Below are positions 42,649 to 52,886 of a DNA stretch of 64,000 bases, in pieces. The stretch spans positions 27,428 through 91,427 of the forward strand of contig RHPI01000585.1 in assembly GCA_009103225.1 (NCBI GenBank), given 5' to 3'. The translations under genes were made by a program, and so were the position numbers. Origin of the DNA: Chlorokybus atmophyticus. Its lineage: Eukaryota > Streptophyta > Chlorokybophyceae > Chlorokybales > Chlorokybaceae. How positions within the stretch are numbered: the stretch's first letter is position 1; every line of letters begins with the position of its first letter. The notes under the pieces are model-generated. The model was not told the origin of the DNA and did no database searches. It worked only from the letters and a program-made list of their open reading frames with translations.

Positions 42649-43379
42649 ACAACCGGGACTACCAGGCACGTATCCTGAAGGCATGGAGCTGTGCGGAATA
42701 TGTGAGAGAGGATGGCATGGTCGTGGATCCCGAGATGCGCTCGGTTATGGCGCAGGCGCGGCAGCAGTGCTGTAATGTCATGGAGAAGACGGAAAAGTTG
42801 CTATGGATGGATGTGCTGACAAGGAGGGAGTCCAGCCCGTACTGGAGCGGAGCCGCCAAGTCGCTTTGAAGACTCCATTCGCCGACAAGCTACCTGCCAC
42901 CCTGGACAGCTGGTTGAGGAGGGAACAACTGGAGTTGGCCGACGGGTGGCGTGCTGTTCGCGTGGAACGGAGGCGCAGCGGTGTACATGACATCAGGAGT
43001 CAGCATGGCGCGCGCAACTGGGATGTTCCATGGGCGGCCTTGGTTCTCTACACTTGAGTTGGAAGGTGATGAGGACGGTGTGAATGTGACGTGGTGGGCT
43101 CAGGCACTCCTTTTTCTGCGCGTGGTGGTGTGGGGTGGTAGCGGCGAGCGCGTGTGGAAGGAGGTCGTGTTTGTCCGCTGGTACACGAAGCTGGATGTGA
43201 CGAGCGACACAAAGTGCATCGCTCTAAAATGGGAAAAGCGTCGAGGTGGTCCACATCTCGATGTCGTCACTCTGGAGCAAGTAAAAGGCATTGTCCAGCT
43301 GCTCCCCACGTTTGACAAAGACAGCGCCCGTGTACAAGAGGGCAAGTATTGGGCAAACGTTCACTGCACTTCCACGTGA
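42649..43379 (+). pseudogene. Plavaka-type transposase, segment 3 of 3 (C-terminal)
   Basis: It resumes after the ACAAC duplication with NNRDYQARILKAWSCAEYV, resembling the family's NKRDYxxQM region. After a stop and frame change near 42870 it reads MARATGMFHGRPWFSTLEL, WWAQALLFLRVVV and VFVRWYTKLD, close to the Plavaka C-terminal domain. It ends at TGA 43377-43379. Together with segments 1 and 2 it gives about 3.1 kb of original gene. Stops and frameshifts make it inactive as read. Confidence 0.65.
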
Positions 43380-43582
43380 CACATGTACTTGTCTCACTAC
43401 TCTGAATTTGGAGCATATCAGTCAGTTAGGCGTTGCTAATCGTATGCTAAGACTTTTGCATGTGAGCGTGTACAATACCGGGCAGCTGTTACTGCACAAC
43501 TGTCACCACAATCGAATGTGCCATGCAACATTCAACAATCAATCCGCCGTGTGGCATTAAGCATCAATACAGTGCACCACAC

Positions 43583-45304
43583 TCAAGCCTCATGGTTCCA
43601 TGACACAGGAGGGTAGTCATAGCGCATATCCATTGTTTCAAGCATGAGACGCCCTATGCACTCCGCCATTGCGGGAGGAACTGCATTCGCTATGGAAACG
43701 GCCGAGGTCATCCATGGCACTCCCAGCGCTGTTTGCCACGCAGCAATGCCGCCCCTGGTGCTTGGAAGGCCATAGACCGGGTACATCTGCTGTGGCGCGT
43801 TTAATGTCACGATTGTCTTCTTTGCGCTAGCGCACAGGTGCGGCGATAGCAGTCCAACTGCCTTGCCCGCGCGCGAGCAGCGTGCTGGTGGGGTAGCTAC
43901 CACTGGCTGTGTCTCAAACAGACGGTGTCGGAAAGTTACTAGGCCAAACATCGTGCCACAAAGGGACAGATTGGGTGTGAATGAGGAAGCTTCTCCTCGC
44001 ACATTCTCAATCACAAACTTGACCTGGCTTGCAAGCAGCAGACGTCGGACGAGCGGTATAATATCCTGGTGTCTCCAGGATGTGCTATGTGCCGCCCGTT
44101 GAGGTGCCGGGATAGCACCTGAATAAGCCTGGCATGGTGGACTGGCTCAGATGAGCTCGTACTCGCTCAACTCTCCTGCACTCAGGGTGCATACATCACG
44201 GTGTATGAAGGGCAGCGGGTACTCAGAGGAGGGACTTAAGTCCATCCCGATCATGTCAAAGCCTGCGTGGTATAGACCGACACTGGCACCGCCACCGCCG
44301 CAAAAAAGGTCGAGTGCCCTTGGTCTGCGTGTGCGTCCCAGCTTGTTGTCAAATGGCATGTATGTGGTCAAGGCTAGCCGTGGTGCTGGCCAGGGACTAA
44401 CAATGATGCCGTCCGGGCTTACTTTGCGATTGTCGTTCTCCCCTCCGGCGCGCAGAACATGGCGTGCCCCGTCAACTGATGTGTACGCGAATACGTCGTG
44501 CCCTTTGAAGTTAATGGTTTGTGGTCGATCACCGTCATCGAATACTATACGGTGCTGCCCTGCAAAGACATTTTCCATTGCACCATGCATATATGATGCG
44601 TCCTCAATCTCGCACGCCACGAAGCAATGCTGACCTGACGCTTGCTTGAATGATTCCACAACGCCCGCATACCATTCCCCATCCAGCGGCCAATGCACCA
44701 TGCCACTCACACCGATCAGCTGCTCGCATCCCAACTTAACTGCGTTACGCAGCCGATGCAGTGCGCTGTCCAACGGTCGATGGTCTGCCTCCTCTACAGC
44801 GGCCAGGGGATGGAACTGCCCACGCCCACACCGTGGAAGACTGCTCTAAATGCGACAACAGCTTCAACATGCATGAAATAAGCATACGCCCAACATAACA
44901 TGCAATGATACGTCGCGGTCCACTCTGCCGAATTACCTCCACAGCATCCACCACCTGTCCACTAACCACATGTCCCGGTGTTGTCCATGTAAAGAAGCGC
45001 ATGGGTTCCCCTCGCCACTAAAAACATGAGCGCGAGCACGATTTGCACACGCACTGCACGCAATGGAAAAACTCGGGTTCCTTGCACTTGGCCGAGGCGG
45101 CAGCCAAACACGTCGACATTGTGTGTGGTGTGATGCCAGCAAGCAGCACTAAAACCGTGGCACATTGTCTGCACTCGCTGGCATTCAGTCAAGTGTGCTC
45201 GCATTTGCTGCCTACGGCCATTGGCACATACGTACGCATTGCATTGTGGGCACACCAAGCATGGTCTCCTAGGTGAGGGGGGTTCAACTGCTCCCGCCGA
45301 CATC
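43583..45304 (-). pseudogene. Cytosine-5 DNA methyltransferase with Tudor-like domain (one nonsense codon)
   Basis: Confident exons 45017-44888, 44793-44635 and 44559-43583 join in frame. A Tudor-like domain (GMVHWPLDGEWYAGVVESF, then HRIVFDDGD across an intron) precedes the catalytic domain. Motif I is ALDLFCGGGGASVGLYHAG, motif IV SPPCQAYS holds the catalytic Cys, motif VI is FVIENVRG, then LCGTMFGL, FRHRLFE and the C-terminal WMTSAVSIANAVPPAMAE. Layout and C-terminal motifs resemble phage/bacterial C5 enzymes rather than eukaryotic DNMTs. TGA 44147-44149, two codons before SPPCQ, replaces a position usually Trp. Upstream are a CPQC-type zinc finger (about 45255) and a Cys-rich stretch (about 45180-45020) whose splicing is unresolved. 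It would methylate cytosine in DNA; possibly element cargo. Confidence 0.85.
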
Positions 45305-45899
45305 ATGCAAAATAGGAATCGTCACGGCTGCCCACAAACTGAGCGAGACTTTAGGGTATGGGCATCAACAATTGAGTTGCTAGCTTACGAACCCTAAATG
45401 GGTCAAACTTCAAGTGAAGCACGACGGTACCAAGGACGCTATTGCAAACCCATGCATGGTACTACATCAACATGAATGGTACTCCATCTGTTAATGGTAC
45501 TACAGTATAAGAATACTCGCATACTACCACAATCGTAGAGTAATACTGTGCTGTCATGCCATGGAACCCAGAGCGCTGTCCGAGTTTGTTGCTGTAAACC
45601 ATGCTCTAAACCAGCGAGGTATGCAAGCCATGCACTGACTCATGCGCCGGGCAGTCATCATACACATGTACAGCCACTGCTTCTGACAATAGCAGATCTC
45701 TGGTGCACCATGCACCATGCTGCAACTATACATGTATCTACATGGTTCACAGGAAGCCAACACAAAACTACAATACATGCACAATTGGCATCATGGCGGG
45801 GGCCAAATCACTGCCGACACGTTGGCTTCTTGCATCAGGCGTGGCGACCAAAAAGGGTGAGGTTGCTTGCAGAATGGACACGCTTATAGATTCTTTGAT
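45305..45899. promoter_or_regulatory. Intergenic region with ATGGTACT direct repeats
   Basis: No coding signal is seen. It lies between the methyltransferase 5' end and the OTU gene 3' end. GGTACC occurs at about 45429 and ATGGTACT at about 45457, 45474 and 45494, the same core word as the hairpins at 24.0 and 49.9 kb. Confidence 0.4.
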
Positions 45900-48829
45900 T
45901 TATTTGTCACAGTCTTCTGATGTGCTATGATGCAGACATGGCACATCGTTTTCTTGCAACAGGGCGTCTCCCCATGCGCGGGGGGGGGGCTCTTCAATGC
46001 GNCAAATCAGCACACATGGTGCACGCGGGTGTGCAAGCTGCCTCTGCCACCAAACTCTGTTATCGCGTTGCAGGCGTAGCGACTCCCATCTGAATGGCGC
46101 AGCATAACGCTCCACTGCCTGCTTGCTCACCTGTTGCCCGTCTGCCGCCATACACCACCTGCTGGTCTTGGTGGTCTCGTCCAGCATGCGTTCAACCAGG
46201 CCCTCGACATGGCTGTCGTTACTCGTGTACTCCCCCGCATCATCATTTTCTTCGAGCTTCCACAGAATCAGCTCGACGTGCCGTATGACATACAGCCACT
46301 GCCAGCCAAAGCATGCCAAGTACAGCTCGAATGGTTTTACTTGCCACCCAGTTTGTTTGCTCAGGTAGTGGCACACATCTCGACCCGCATTAGTCGACAT
46401 CGACAGGTACATCTGCTGCAGCAGGTCGAAGTTCTGCTCCGCAGATAGCTCTTGCACATTGCCGGGGTGCTGCGGCAGCAACAACACCATCATATCGAGG
46501 ACGGCGAGGGGCAACAACGTATTACGGATGGCCATATCGTGTATGGGTTCCAACCACGGCCAATCCCCAGAGGTCTGTTTAGACCGCACTCTTCGCGTTT
46601 GCTCCCACTTATTGCAAACTTTCGTCACCCACCTCGAGGCATGCCGCATGCGGTGATGCAGCGCGTCTTGGGCGTACTGTAGGGTGATCAACTCCTTTGC
46701 ACTACGAGTCAGCCCCCCAAAGCGTCTGCGCGTCGGTGCTTTGAGCTTAGGCAGCTCGTGCCGCACCGGCTGTCTCTCTGGACGATGCTGAGCAGCCACT
46801 TGACGCTGTAAACCCGCCTGTGCCTACTCAGGACACACAGTCAGCCCCAGTGAGGCTTCAAGGCGCTGTGCTTCTTCTAATGTTGTAACGATGCCTCACC
46901 TTTCCTTTTTTGGTCCTGTCAGCGTCCTTTGTTCCAACAACCTTCTTCTTTTTTTTTTTGTCACCCTGCACATCCTGGCAGGCGCTCTCCGTGGCACTGT
47001 CACTCAGAGGAGGTAAGGCGTTATCTTCTTGCTCCACAGCCTTGCGCTTGTTGGTTGCCTCCCGTTCCTCCACGACCTCATGTTGCTTCATGAGGTCGAG
47101 CATGAAGCCTTTGTCTTTCAGCGCAGCTTTCAGGACACCTCGATCAATCTCTTTACCAACAAGACAGGCTGGGATCAATGTGGCAAGCTTAGAGGGAGAG
47201 GGCGAGCTACAGCTGCTTCTTGATGGAGATGCCTCCGGATGGTCAGAGTGCGGTGGCAAGTGAGTCTCCGCGGCAGGAAGGGAGGGTGCTGAATTGGGAT
47301 TGCGAGCATGTGGCTGTGGTTGAGGGGAGGCAGGATGTGCAGAACACTCGGCTACTTCTTGCCTAGCACACGAAGGCGAGGCCTGAGGCGTTGGCGCAGC
47401 ACTCTGGGTCACAGCCGGTGGTAGCGGGGAATTGGCAACGCCATGCCGCCACTCTCCGATCAGGTGTGTTACCTCCGGTGGCACTTCATGCATAGGCCAC
47501 GACCACTGTTCGGTGCTTGCAGGCTTGAGGAGCCAAAAGTGTGCTTCTGGCTCATCAGGAGCAGTGTTGCCCACCACCAGGACTGAGTTGGGGGCTTCTT
47601 TATTTCCAACCCAAACTGCGCTGCCGGGCCGTGGCACCCACTCCCCATGCTCGCGCTGAACGGTCACGCAGCCAATCAACAAGCCCAGCTTGTTGGCAAA
47701 CATGGTCATCTGCAGGTGCTCGACGTACACATCTTTTCTCCGCACGATCTGTCGCACCTTGGCCATGGCTAGGTCAATGTTGCAGTTGATATCAGCCAAC
47801 ATGGTCGCAGGCAGTTTGTCGTAATACTGCGCCATCTCTCCCGCGGCACCAGTGGCTCTGCAGAAGTCTAGGATTCTGCTCGCCACGCCTGCATCGACAG
47901 CCTTGGCGGTGATTTTGCGGAGAGTGTGCCCCCTGCCGTCGTCGTCCATGGTGTCCAGCATGGCCCAAAATCTGCTCGAGCTGGGGCACTTGTGATCATC
48001 CAGGACACTTTGCGCTATGGATGGCCTGGCGCGAAATACACAATGGTAGAAGCAATTACCATCCGTTGGCGCATTGAAGTGGTCCCATGAGGCGAGCTGG
48101 CCACCTAGCATGACTGATGGCCGTATGCGGGTTGCGGCCAGCTCCTCTGATGACTCGCTGGCAGGTGGTGACCCCTGCTGCATGCGCATACAGCACTCAC
48201 ATGGTGTGTCCAACTGTGGACGGCAAGAGTCACAGTGACTGATAAAGTACCTGAGTTTGGGGCAGACTGCCGGCTTCAACTTGCAGCGGGTGGGGTAAGG
48301 TAGGTGCAGAAGCCACATCGGTTGTTGCATTGTGCTGTGGTCTCGCCGGTGGCGGCAAGAAGGATTGTTGCCCCGCAATCACCGGTGCTGCTCGTGGAGG
48401 AGATGGCAGTGCACGAAGGACTGGTGCCGCGGAAGGTGGTTGCGCTCTGGCTGGGAGGGGAGCAGGAGCTGCAGGTGAGACCACTTGTGCATGCAGCAAG
48501 GGGGGCTGTATACAGGACCCAGGATAAGATGGCTCACAATGTTGCAAAGGACGAATATAAGCTTATGCAGTGCCTGACGCATTGTTACCAAGGCACGAGC
48601 ATAAAAGACAGCGACTTACCTCAATGGCCCGTGGGCTGCATGGAGCAGGGGAAGCCATGGGGGCTGACAAGGTGGTATTGGCTGCACTCTCCCCGCCACC
48701 CTCGATGGCAGACTCGTCACGGAGCTCGTGAGCCATGGGCACATCATGCGCCACTGCCCCAATGGACATGTCGGGATTCAACAGGCCAACATGCATGTTA
48801 AACTGATGCCGCATTGCCGCCGCGCCCAT
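45900..48829 (-). CDS. OTU-family cysteine protease-like protein, 888 residues
   Basis: Four exons join without a stop: 48829-48620, 48505-48251, 48177-46900, 46823-45900, all phase 0 with GT-AG introns of 76-114 bp. A Pro/Ala-rich N-terminus (residues 70-155) precedes an OTU-like domain. It has the DGNC catalytic loop (PTDGNCFYHCVF, Cys about 197) and a late EAHFWLL whose His (about 368) fits the catalytic His. A Pro/Ser-rich linker and a basic cluster (KKKKKVVGTK, about 560, likely nuclear signal) follow. The C-terminal 300 residues are Trp-rich and unrecognised (LYLACFGWQWLYVIRH). OTU proteins cleave ubiquitin or related chains. One ambiguous base (46002) affects one codon. The start ATG is a choice among several. 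Confidence 0.75.
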
Positions 48830-49387
48830 CAGCAAGTGGGATTGAAGGACCAATTGATGGGACTGAAATCAGGCTTGCATAGAAGCTCCAACAGGACCTA
48901 GTGCACTGTGGTGCTGTCAACCAATCACATGTGGGTTAGCTGCATGCTTGCGACACTGCAATTGCAATAGTCAATTGCGTCACACCGTCATCAGTTGGTT
49001 GCTTCGAACAGTCACCTGCGGCATGGTTGATGCACGTATGATTGCATGGACTGCGTCATTGCTGGTTGATGCACCATTGGTTGAATGCCGGACGAATGGC
49101 CACGCGCTCCTGTGCTCAAACCCAGCCTACTTCGTTCGGCACGCGCGCGCGACTTCGCACGCTCACGCACATCCTAGCATGCAAAGGTAGGCATGCATTG
49201 GAGGTGCATGCAGTCAACATGCACAGCGAGATTGGCAACAACATACCGCCGCCCAGCTCTGTCTATCTGCTCTGGCTTCCGCAATGTCGGCTTGACTGTA
49301 GGGTGGGTATGGGTGAATAGTGGAGGCCTGCAGCCACGCTACATATATCACATGGACTGCGCTAAAAAACAAATTGCTCTTGCAAGG
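48830..49387. other. No certain gene; probable introns or 3' end of the neighbouring minus-strand gene
   Basis: A short minus-strand stretch (QADIAEARADRQSWAA, about 49298-49254) flanked by AG and GT could be an exon of the coiled-coil gene to the right, but phases did not agree. Nothing else is recognisable. Confidence 0.3.
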
Positions 49388-49697
49388 AAATGCATGTGAC
49401 TGTTGAGCGTACCTCTGCATTCCTTTGTGCTTGTTCCCACAGCCGCAATTGGTCCCGCATGGTTCTGACAAAGGGCTCCAGAGACTGCAGCTCTTGATCC
49501 ACTCCTTGTTGTAGAAAGCGAGCCACCAAGCAGCTCTCTGTGTGAAGACGGTCTTTAATGGCTTGCCTGCTGGTTTGTCCAATGTTGGTGATGCATGTTT
49601 GACAGCCCCATTGCTGACGCCTGCCATGATCCATGACGTGGCGACCGGTAGTAGCTGGCTTCGCTGCTTGAACTCTTACGACCACAACTTCTCGCAA
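49388..49697 (-). CDS. Coiled-coil exon of an unknown gene
   Basis: A minus-strand open stretch reads QAIKDRLHTESCLVARFLQQ and PFVRTMRDQLRLWEQAQRN, an amphipathic helix, and meets a GT donor (CAGAG/GTACGC) at about 49413. The upstream limit is unclear; a (CCG)n run at about 49709-49733 precedes it. No domain is recognised. It lies in the same orientation as the OTU and methyltransferase genes. Confidence 0.4.
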
Positions 49698-49895
49698 GAT
49701 GTGCCACGCCGCCGCCGCCGCCGCCGCCGCCTCCTCCGACTCCGGGTCCTCCGCCTCCTAGTCGAACCCAGGCCCATCAAGCCTGACATTCGACCCGTCA
49801 TCGACTTGGTGCCCCTGCGTGCCATCATCCGGCCATCAATGAAGCGTGTTTGGGTGAGTGCACGCTAACTCTCATTTGGGCTGCTCGAGCAATGC

Positions 49896-50055
49896 CTCTG
49901 TCGTACCATGGATGGTACGACAGAGCCATTATACGGCAATGGCTGGGGTTGGACGAGAGATGCCTTTGTCGTACTATAAATGTACGACACAACCATTGTT
50001 ACCAATGGTTGTACGAAGCATGGATGGCACGAAAGCATAAGTCGTACCATCAACC
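49896..50055. promoter_or_regulatory. Cluster of TCGTACCAT/ATGGTACGA hairpins
   Basis: A 14-bp perfect stem with 2-nt loop lies at 49896-49925 (CTCTGTCGTACCAT/ATGGTACGACAGAG). TGTCGTAC/GTACGACA (about 49968-49989) and AACCATTG/CAATGGTT (about 49991-50010) follow, then CGTACCAT at about 50043. The cluster lies between the minus-strand gene block and the plus-strand gene from 50233. Confidence 0.65.
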
Positions 50056-50232
50056 ATAGGAGCAAGGACGCACAACAAGTGCGACTCTAGTGCGGGACTC
50101 TAAACGTTCAAGATCGCCTCATTTTCGTTTTCGCGCCTCGTACATTCGGGCGGGCCAACCGGCGGCGGCAGCGTTGAAGGCGGCAGCGCCACTATCAGCT
50201 AATTAGGCGGCACCCAACTATAAGTTGGAGAG

Positions 50233-52066
50233 ATGCCTCGTGGTCCATCCGTAAGTGCACCTCGTCGTGGAGGTCGGCGCCAATTGTCCACATTGCTCCC
50301 AGTGTTCAACCAGGCAACCGTCGCCAACCAATTGCAGCAAGACCCCGCGCTAACGCCCAGCACATCACAACAACTCCGAGTCCACATGACACCGCAGTCG
50401 CAAGGGCAAGCTAGACTGCATGCGTTCTTGATGCACTGTGCACGTTGCTTCTTGCTCAACTTCTAACTTGGATGCTTGCTTCTTTCATGACTAGCACAGT
50501 GACTCACTGCATGCGTTCTGGATACACTGTGTACGTCGTTCTTCTTTTGCAACTGTGAGGGTTGCATCTTTCATGGCTGGCAGCATGACTCATGTGGTTG
50601 TGCTTGCAGAGGGTCGATTGGAACCCCCAACCCAAACGCATTGGGCCGTGACGTGGCAACCTCGGCCGTCAGCAACCCTTCCCCAAGCAAGTGGAAGATT
50701 GGCAACGAGGTAAGCACTGTGTGACACTGTGACACTGTGTGTATGTGTGTAACGGATTGTTCTACTGTGGACAACATTTGCGAGATGCCGTTGTTGAAAT
50801 CATAAACGGCCACTGGGTAGAGAGCCACGTTTATCTCAAGGAGCACACTATTTGTAACGTCATGTGTCAGGTGCTGTGAATGCTTCATGACCGCACTGCA
50901 CCGTGACACTGACCAACTTGCCCGTGACAGGTAGTTGGCTTCGACCATGACCACGAGGCCGATGCGGCTAAGTTCTATGAGGTGTACTGAACTCCCAAGG
51001 AGTGCCCCTTCCACTGGAGTGTCGCCTTGAAGAAAGCTACGCAGGTCCGGTCTGAGAACGTCACCAAGATCAAGCATGTCCTTGAGAAGGAGTACAAGTG
51101 GACACTGTTTAACATCAACAAGCGCAAGTGAGTTGGGTCCCTCACCACCATGTCTGCTATGCAACACTGCCTTCTTACTCAGCCTCCATACACACATACT
51201 CATCTCGCCTATTGCAACCGATTCAATCAGGCACAGCGACGCCCTAATGGACCTGGAGACCCAAAGAGCCCAGATGCGCAACGCGCTCCAAAGTAAGTCA
51301 CAAGCACTATTCTAGCCTGGTGCAGGCTCAACTTGAACTATCTGTTTCGTGACTAATGCCTTGTCGGTATGACTGTCGCAGATAAGTCATGGCGGAGATT
51401 TGAGGTGACCGACACTGCAGACCCGGAGCGGAGGAGATACATCCATGAATGGGGCAATCCCATAGTCTGGCAAATGATCGTGCAATGCTGGTCTTACGCC
51501 GTCACTACACCTGATCGCCGGCAGCTGACAGTCAACCACCTCGCATACCTGTTGCTTACGATGAGCACTCTGAACTCCATCATTCGCAATTTAAGAATGC
51601 TGTAGCCCCAAACTACAGGCTTGCAAACGCGTTGCAGTGAATAGTGGCTTTCGATGCCACTAAGACATGCCTGTAAAGTACGCAGGTGGAGCGCATCCTA
51701 AAGGGCAAGGATGGAGACCCTCTCCCAGCTGCCAGCATAGACACACATGAAGAGTACCTCAGCGAAATCAACACCATGATCATGTCAATGAAGCAGGAGA
51801 TGAGGCAACGGTACGCAGCCCTCCAGCCATTCACCCTTGTGAAACGCCGCACTGCATCTTGTGTCAAATACCTGAAAGATCCCAATCGGCGCCGGCCGTA
51901 AGAGACAGCAGCTCGTGACCCGCTCGCTGAGGCAGAAGCGGCATTTGATTGGCTGGCACAACCGTTTGAGGAGGAACAGCAAGCTCCGGCGTCTCCTCCA
52001 CAGGCCCCAGCGCGTGGTGCTTTGTTCCGTAATGACGAGCAAAGCGATGATGGAGAGGAGCTGTAG
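50233..52066 (+). pseudogene. Unknown multi-exon gene of the giant element (two nonsense codons)
   Basis: Likely exons are: 50233 to before 50466 (MPRGPSVSAPRRGGRRQLS, basic); 50610-50708 (GRDVATSAVSNPSPSKWKIG); about 50931-51129 (VVGFDHDHEADAAKFYEVY, ATQVRSENVTKIKHVLEKE); 51232-51290 (HSDALMDLETQRAQMRNAL); 51382 to about 51632 (EWGNPIVWQMIVQCWSY); and 51685-52066 with a coiled coil and acidic end (QSDDGEEL, TAG). TGA 50988-50990 falls after VY where a sense codon is expected, TAA 51899-51901 interrupts the last exon, and a frame change occurs near 51560. I do not recognise the family. Confidence 0.5.
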
Positions 52067-52424
52067 CGCAGTTGGTAGTCCGTTTAGCTGGTAGTGTACA
52101 TAGCTACAAGGCTCTTGTAACTGAGTGTTGTGCGTCTTAAACCAGCTCAGTCAATCGTCATTATGCTCATGCATGTCAATACTTGCATCTCTATGATATA
52201 CAACATAACTGCTTTCAAGTCACATAATCGAACTACAAGCCTTGGCAAGTGACTGAGAGACACTGTACACATTTCAGGTACCTGTACACAGCACAGGCAC
52301 ATAACAATGCTGGCAGTCAGTGACAGTCGCGTGTAGTCAAGCTATGCAAATACATATGACGACAGTTATGCATTAGTCACCTTCAGTTGTTAAAGGATGC
52401 CTCAACTGTCGATAATTACCTAAT
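52067..52424. other. No gene seen
   Basis: This is 3' flank of the plus-strand gene. Nothing but short AC-rich words is visible. Confidence 0.4.
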
Positions 52425-52740
52425 TGGTGCTTGTGAATTAGGCTTAGTCGCCTGCGCTGGACTGGTGTGTAACCTGCAGGTGCCTGTCACATAGGCTGAG
52501 TCACCTAAATAAGACTGATGTGTAATTTGCAAGTGCCTGCTAGTTAGGTGTAGTCACCTATTAAGGCCTGATGTGGAACTTACAGGTGCCTGTAAATTAT
52601 ATATAGTCACCTGTTAAGGCCTTATGTGTAATTAATAGGTGCCTGTAAATTATACAAAGTCATCTGGTAGGGCCTGATAGGTAGCTAACAGGCGCCTGTT
52701 AATCAGGCATAGTCAACTGTTAAAGACCAAATTGTAACAA
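52425..52740. repeat. 53-bp tandem repeat, about six copies, near the right end of the giant element
   Basis: Units contain AGGTGCCTGTAAATTAT, TAGTCACCTGTTAAGGCCTG and ATGTGTAATT and recur every 53-54 bp from about 52430. Divergence rises toward both edges. Confidence 0.8.
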
Positions 52741-52886
52741 AAAGGGCCTAATAGTAACGAAAGTTACTATTAGGTCCCTGTATCAAGATTACAGGTGGAC
52801 TGAGCCACGACAGTCTAGATTGGTGTCCTCAGGTGCTCGGCCGTTGCCAATATTTAGTCAGCCGGCAGGGAAAACATATTCCGATG

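Larger units (their letters stand above)
22433..52886. mobile_element. Candidate 30.5-kb giant DNA transposon with cargo genes
   Basis: The second pogo-like transposase stops after KLPP at 22432 and resumes with FVVLKRKT at 52890 in the same orientation. TCC (22430-22432 and 52887-52889) can be read as a 3-bp target duplication, the usual size for CACTA-like elements. Inside are a Plavaka-type transposase, a divergent coiled-coil gene, a cytosine-5 methyltransferase, an OTU-protease protein and other genes, plus later copia and gypsy insertions. Obvious terminal inverted repeats were not found by eye, so element ends and unity are inference. Confidence 0.55.

Noticed and set aside
26384-44149. 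Idea that TGA encodes Trp in this genome
   Set aside because: The beta-helix, transporter and coiled-coil gene models all end in TGA with family-appropriate lengths, and the suspect TGAs lie only in mobile-element genes with other lesions.
45900-46823. Separate gene for the 300-residue Trp-rich protein
   Set aside because: A 76-bp GT-AG intron (46899-46824) joins it in phase to the OTU reading frame, so one gene is the simpler model.
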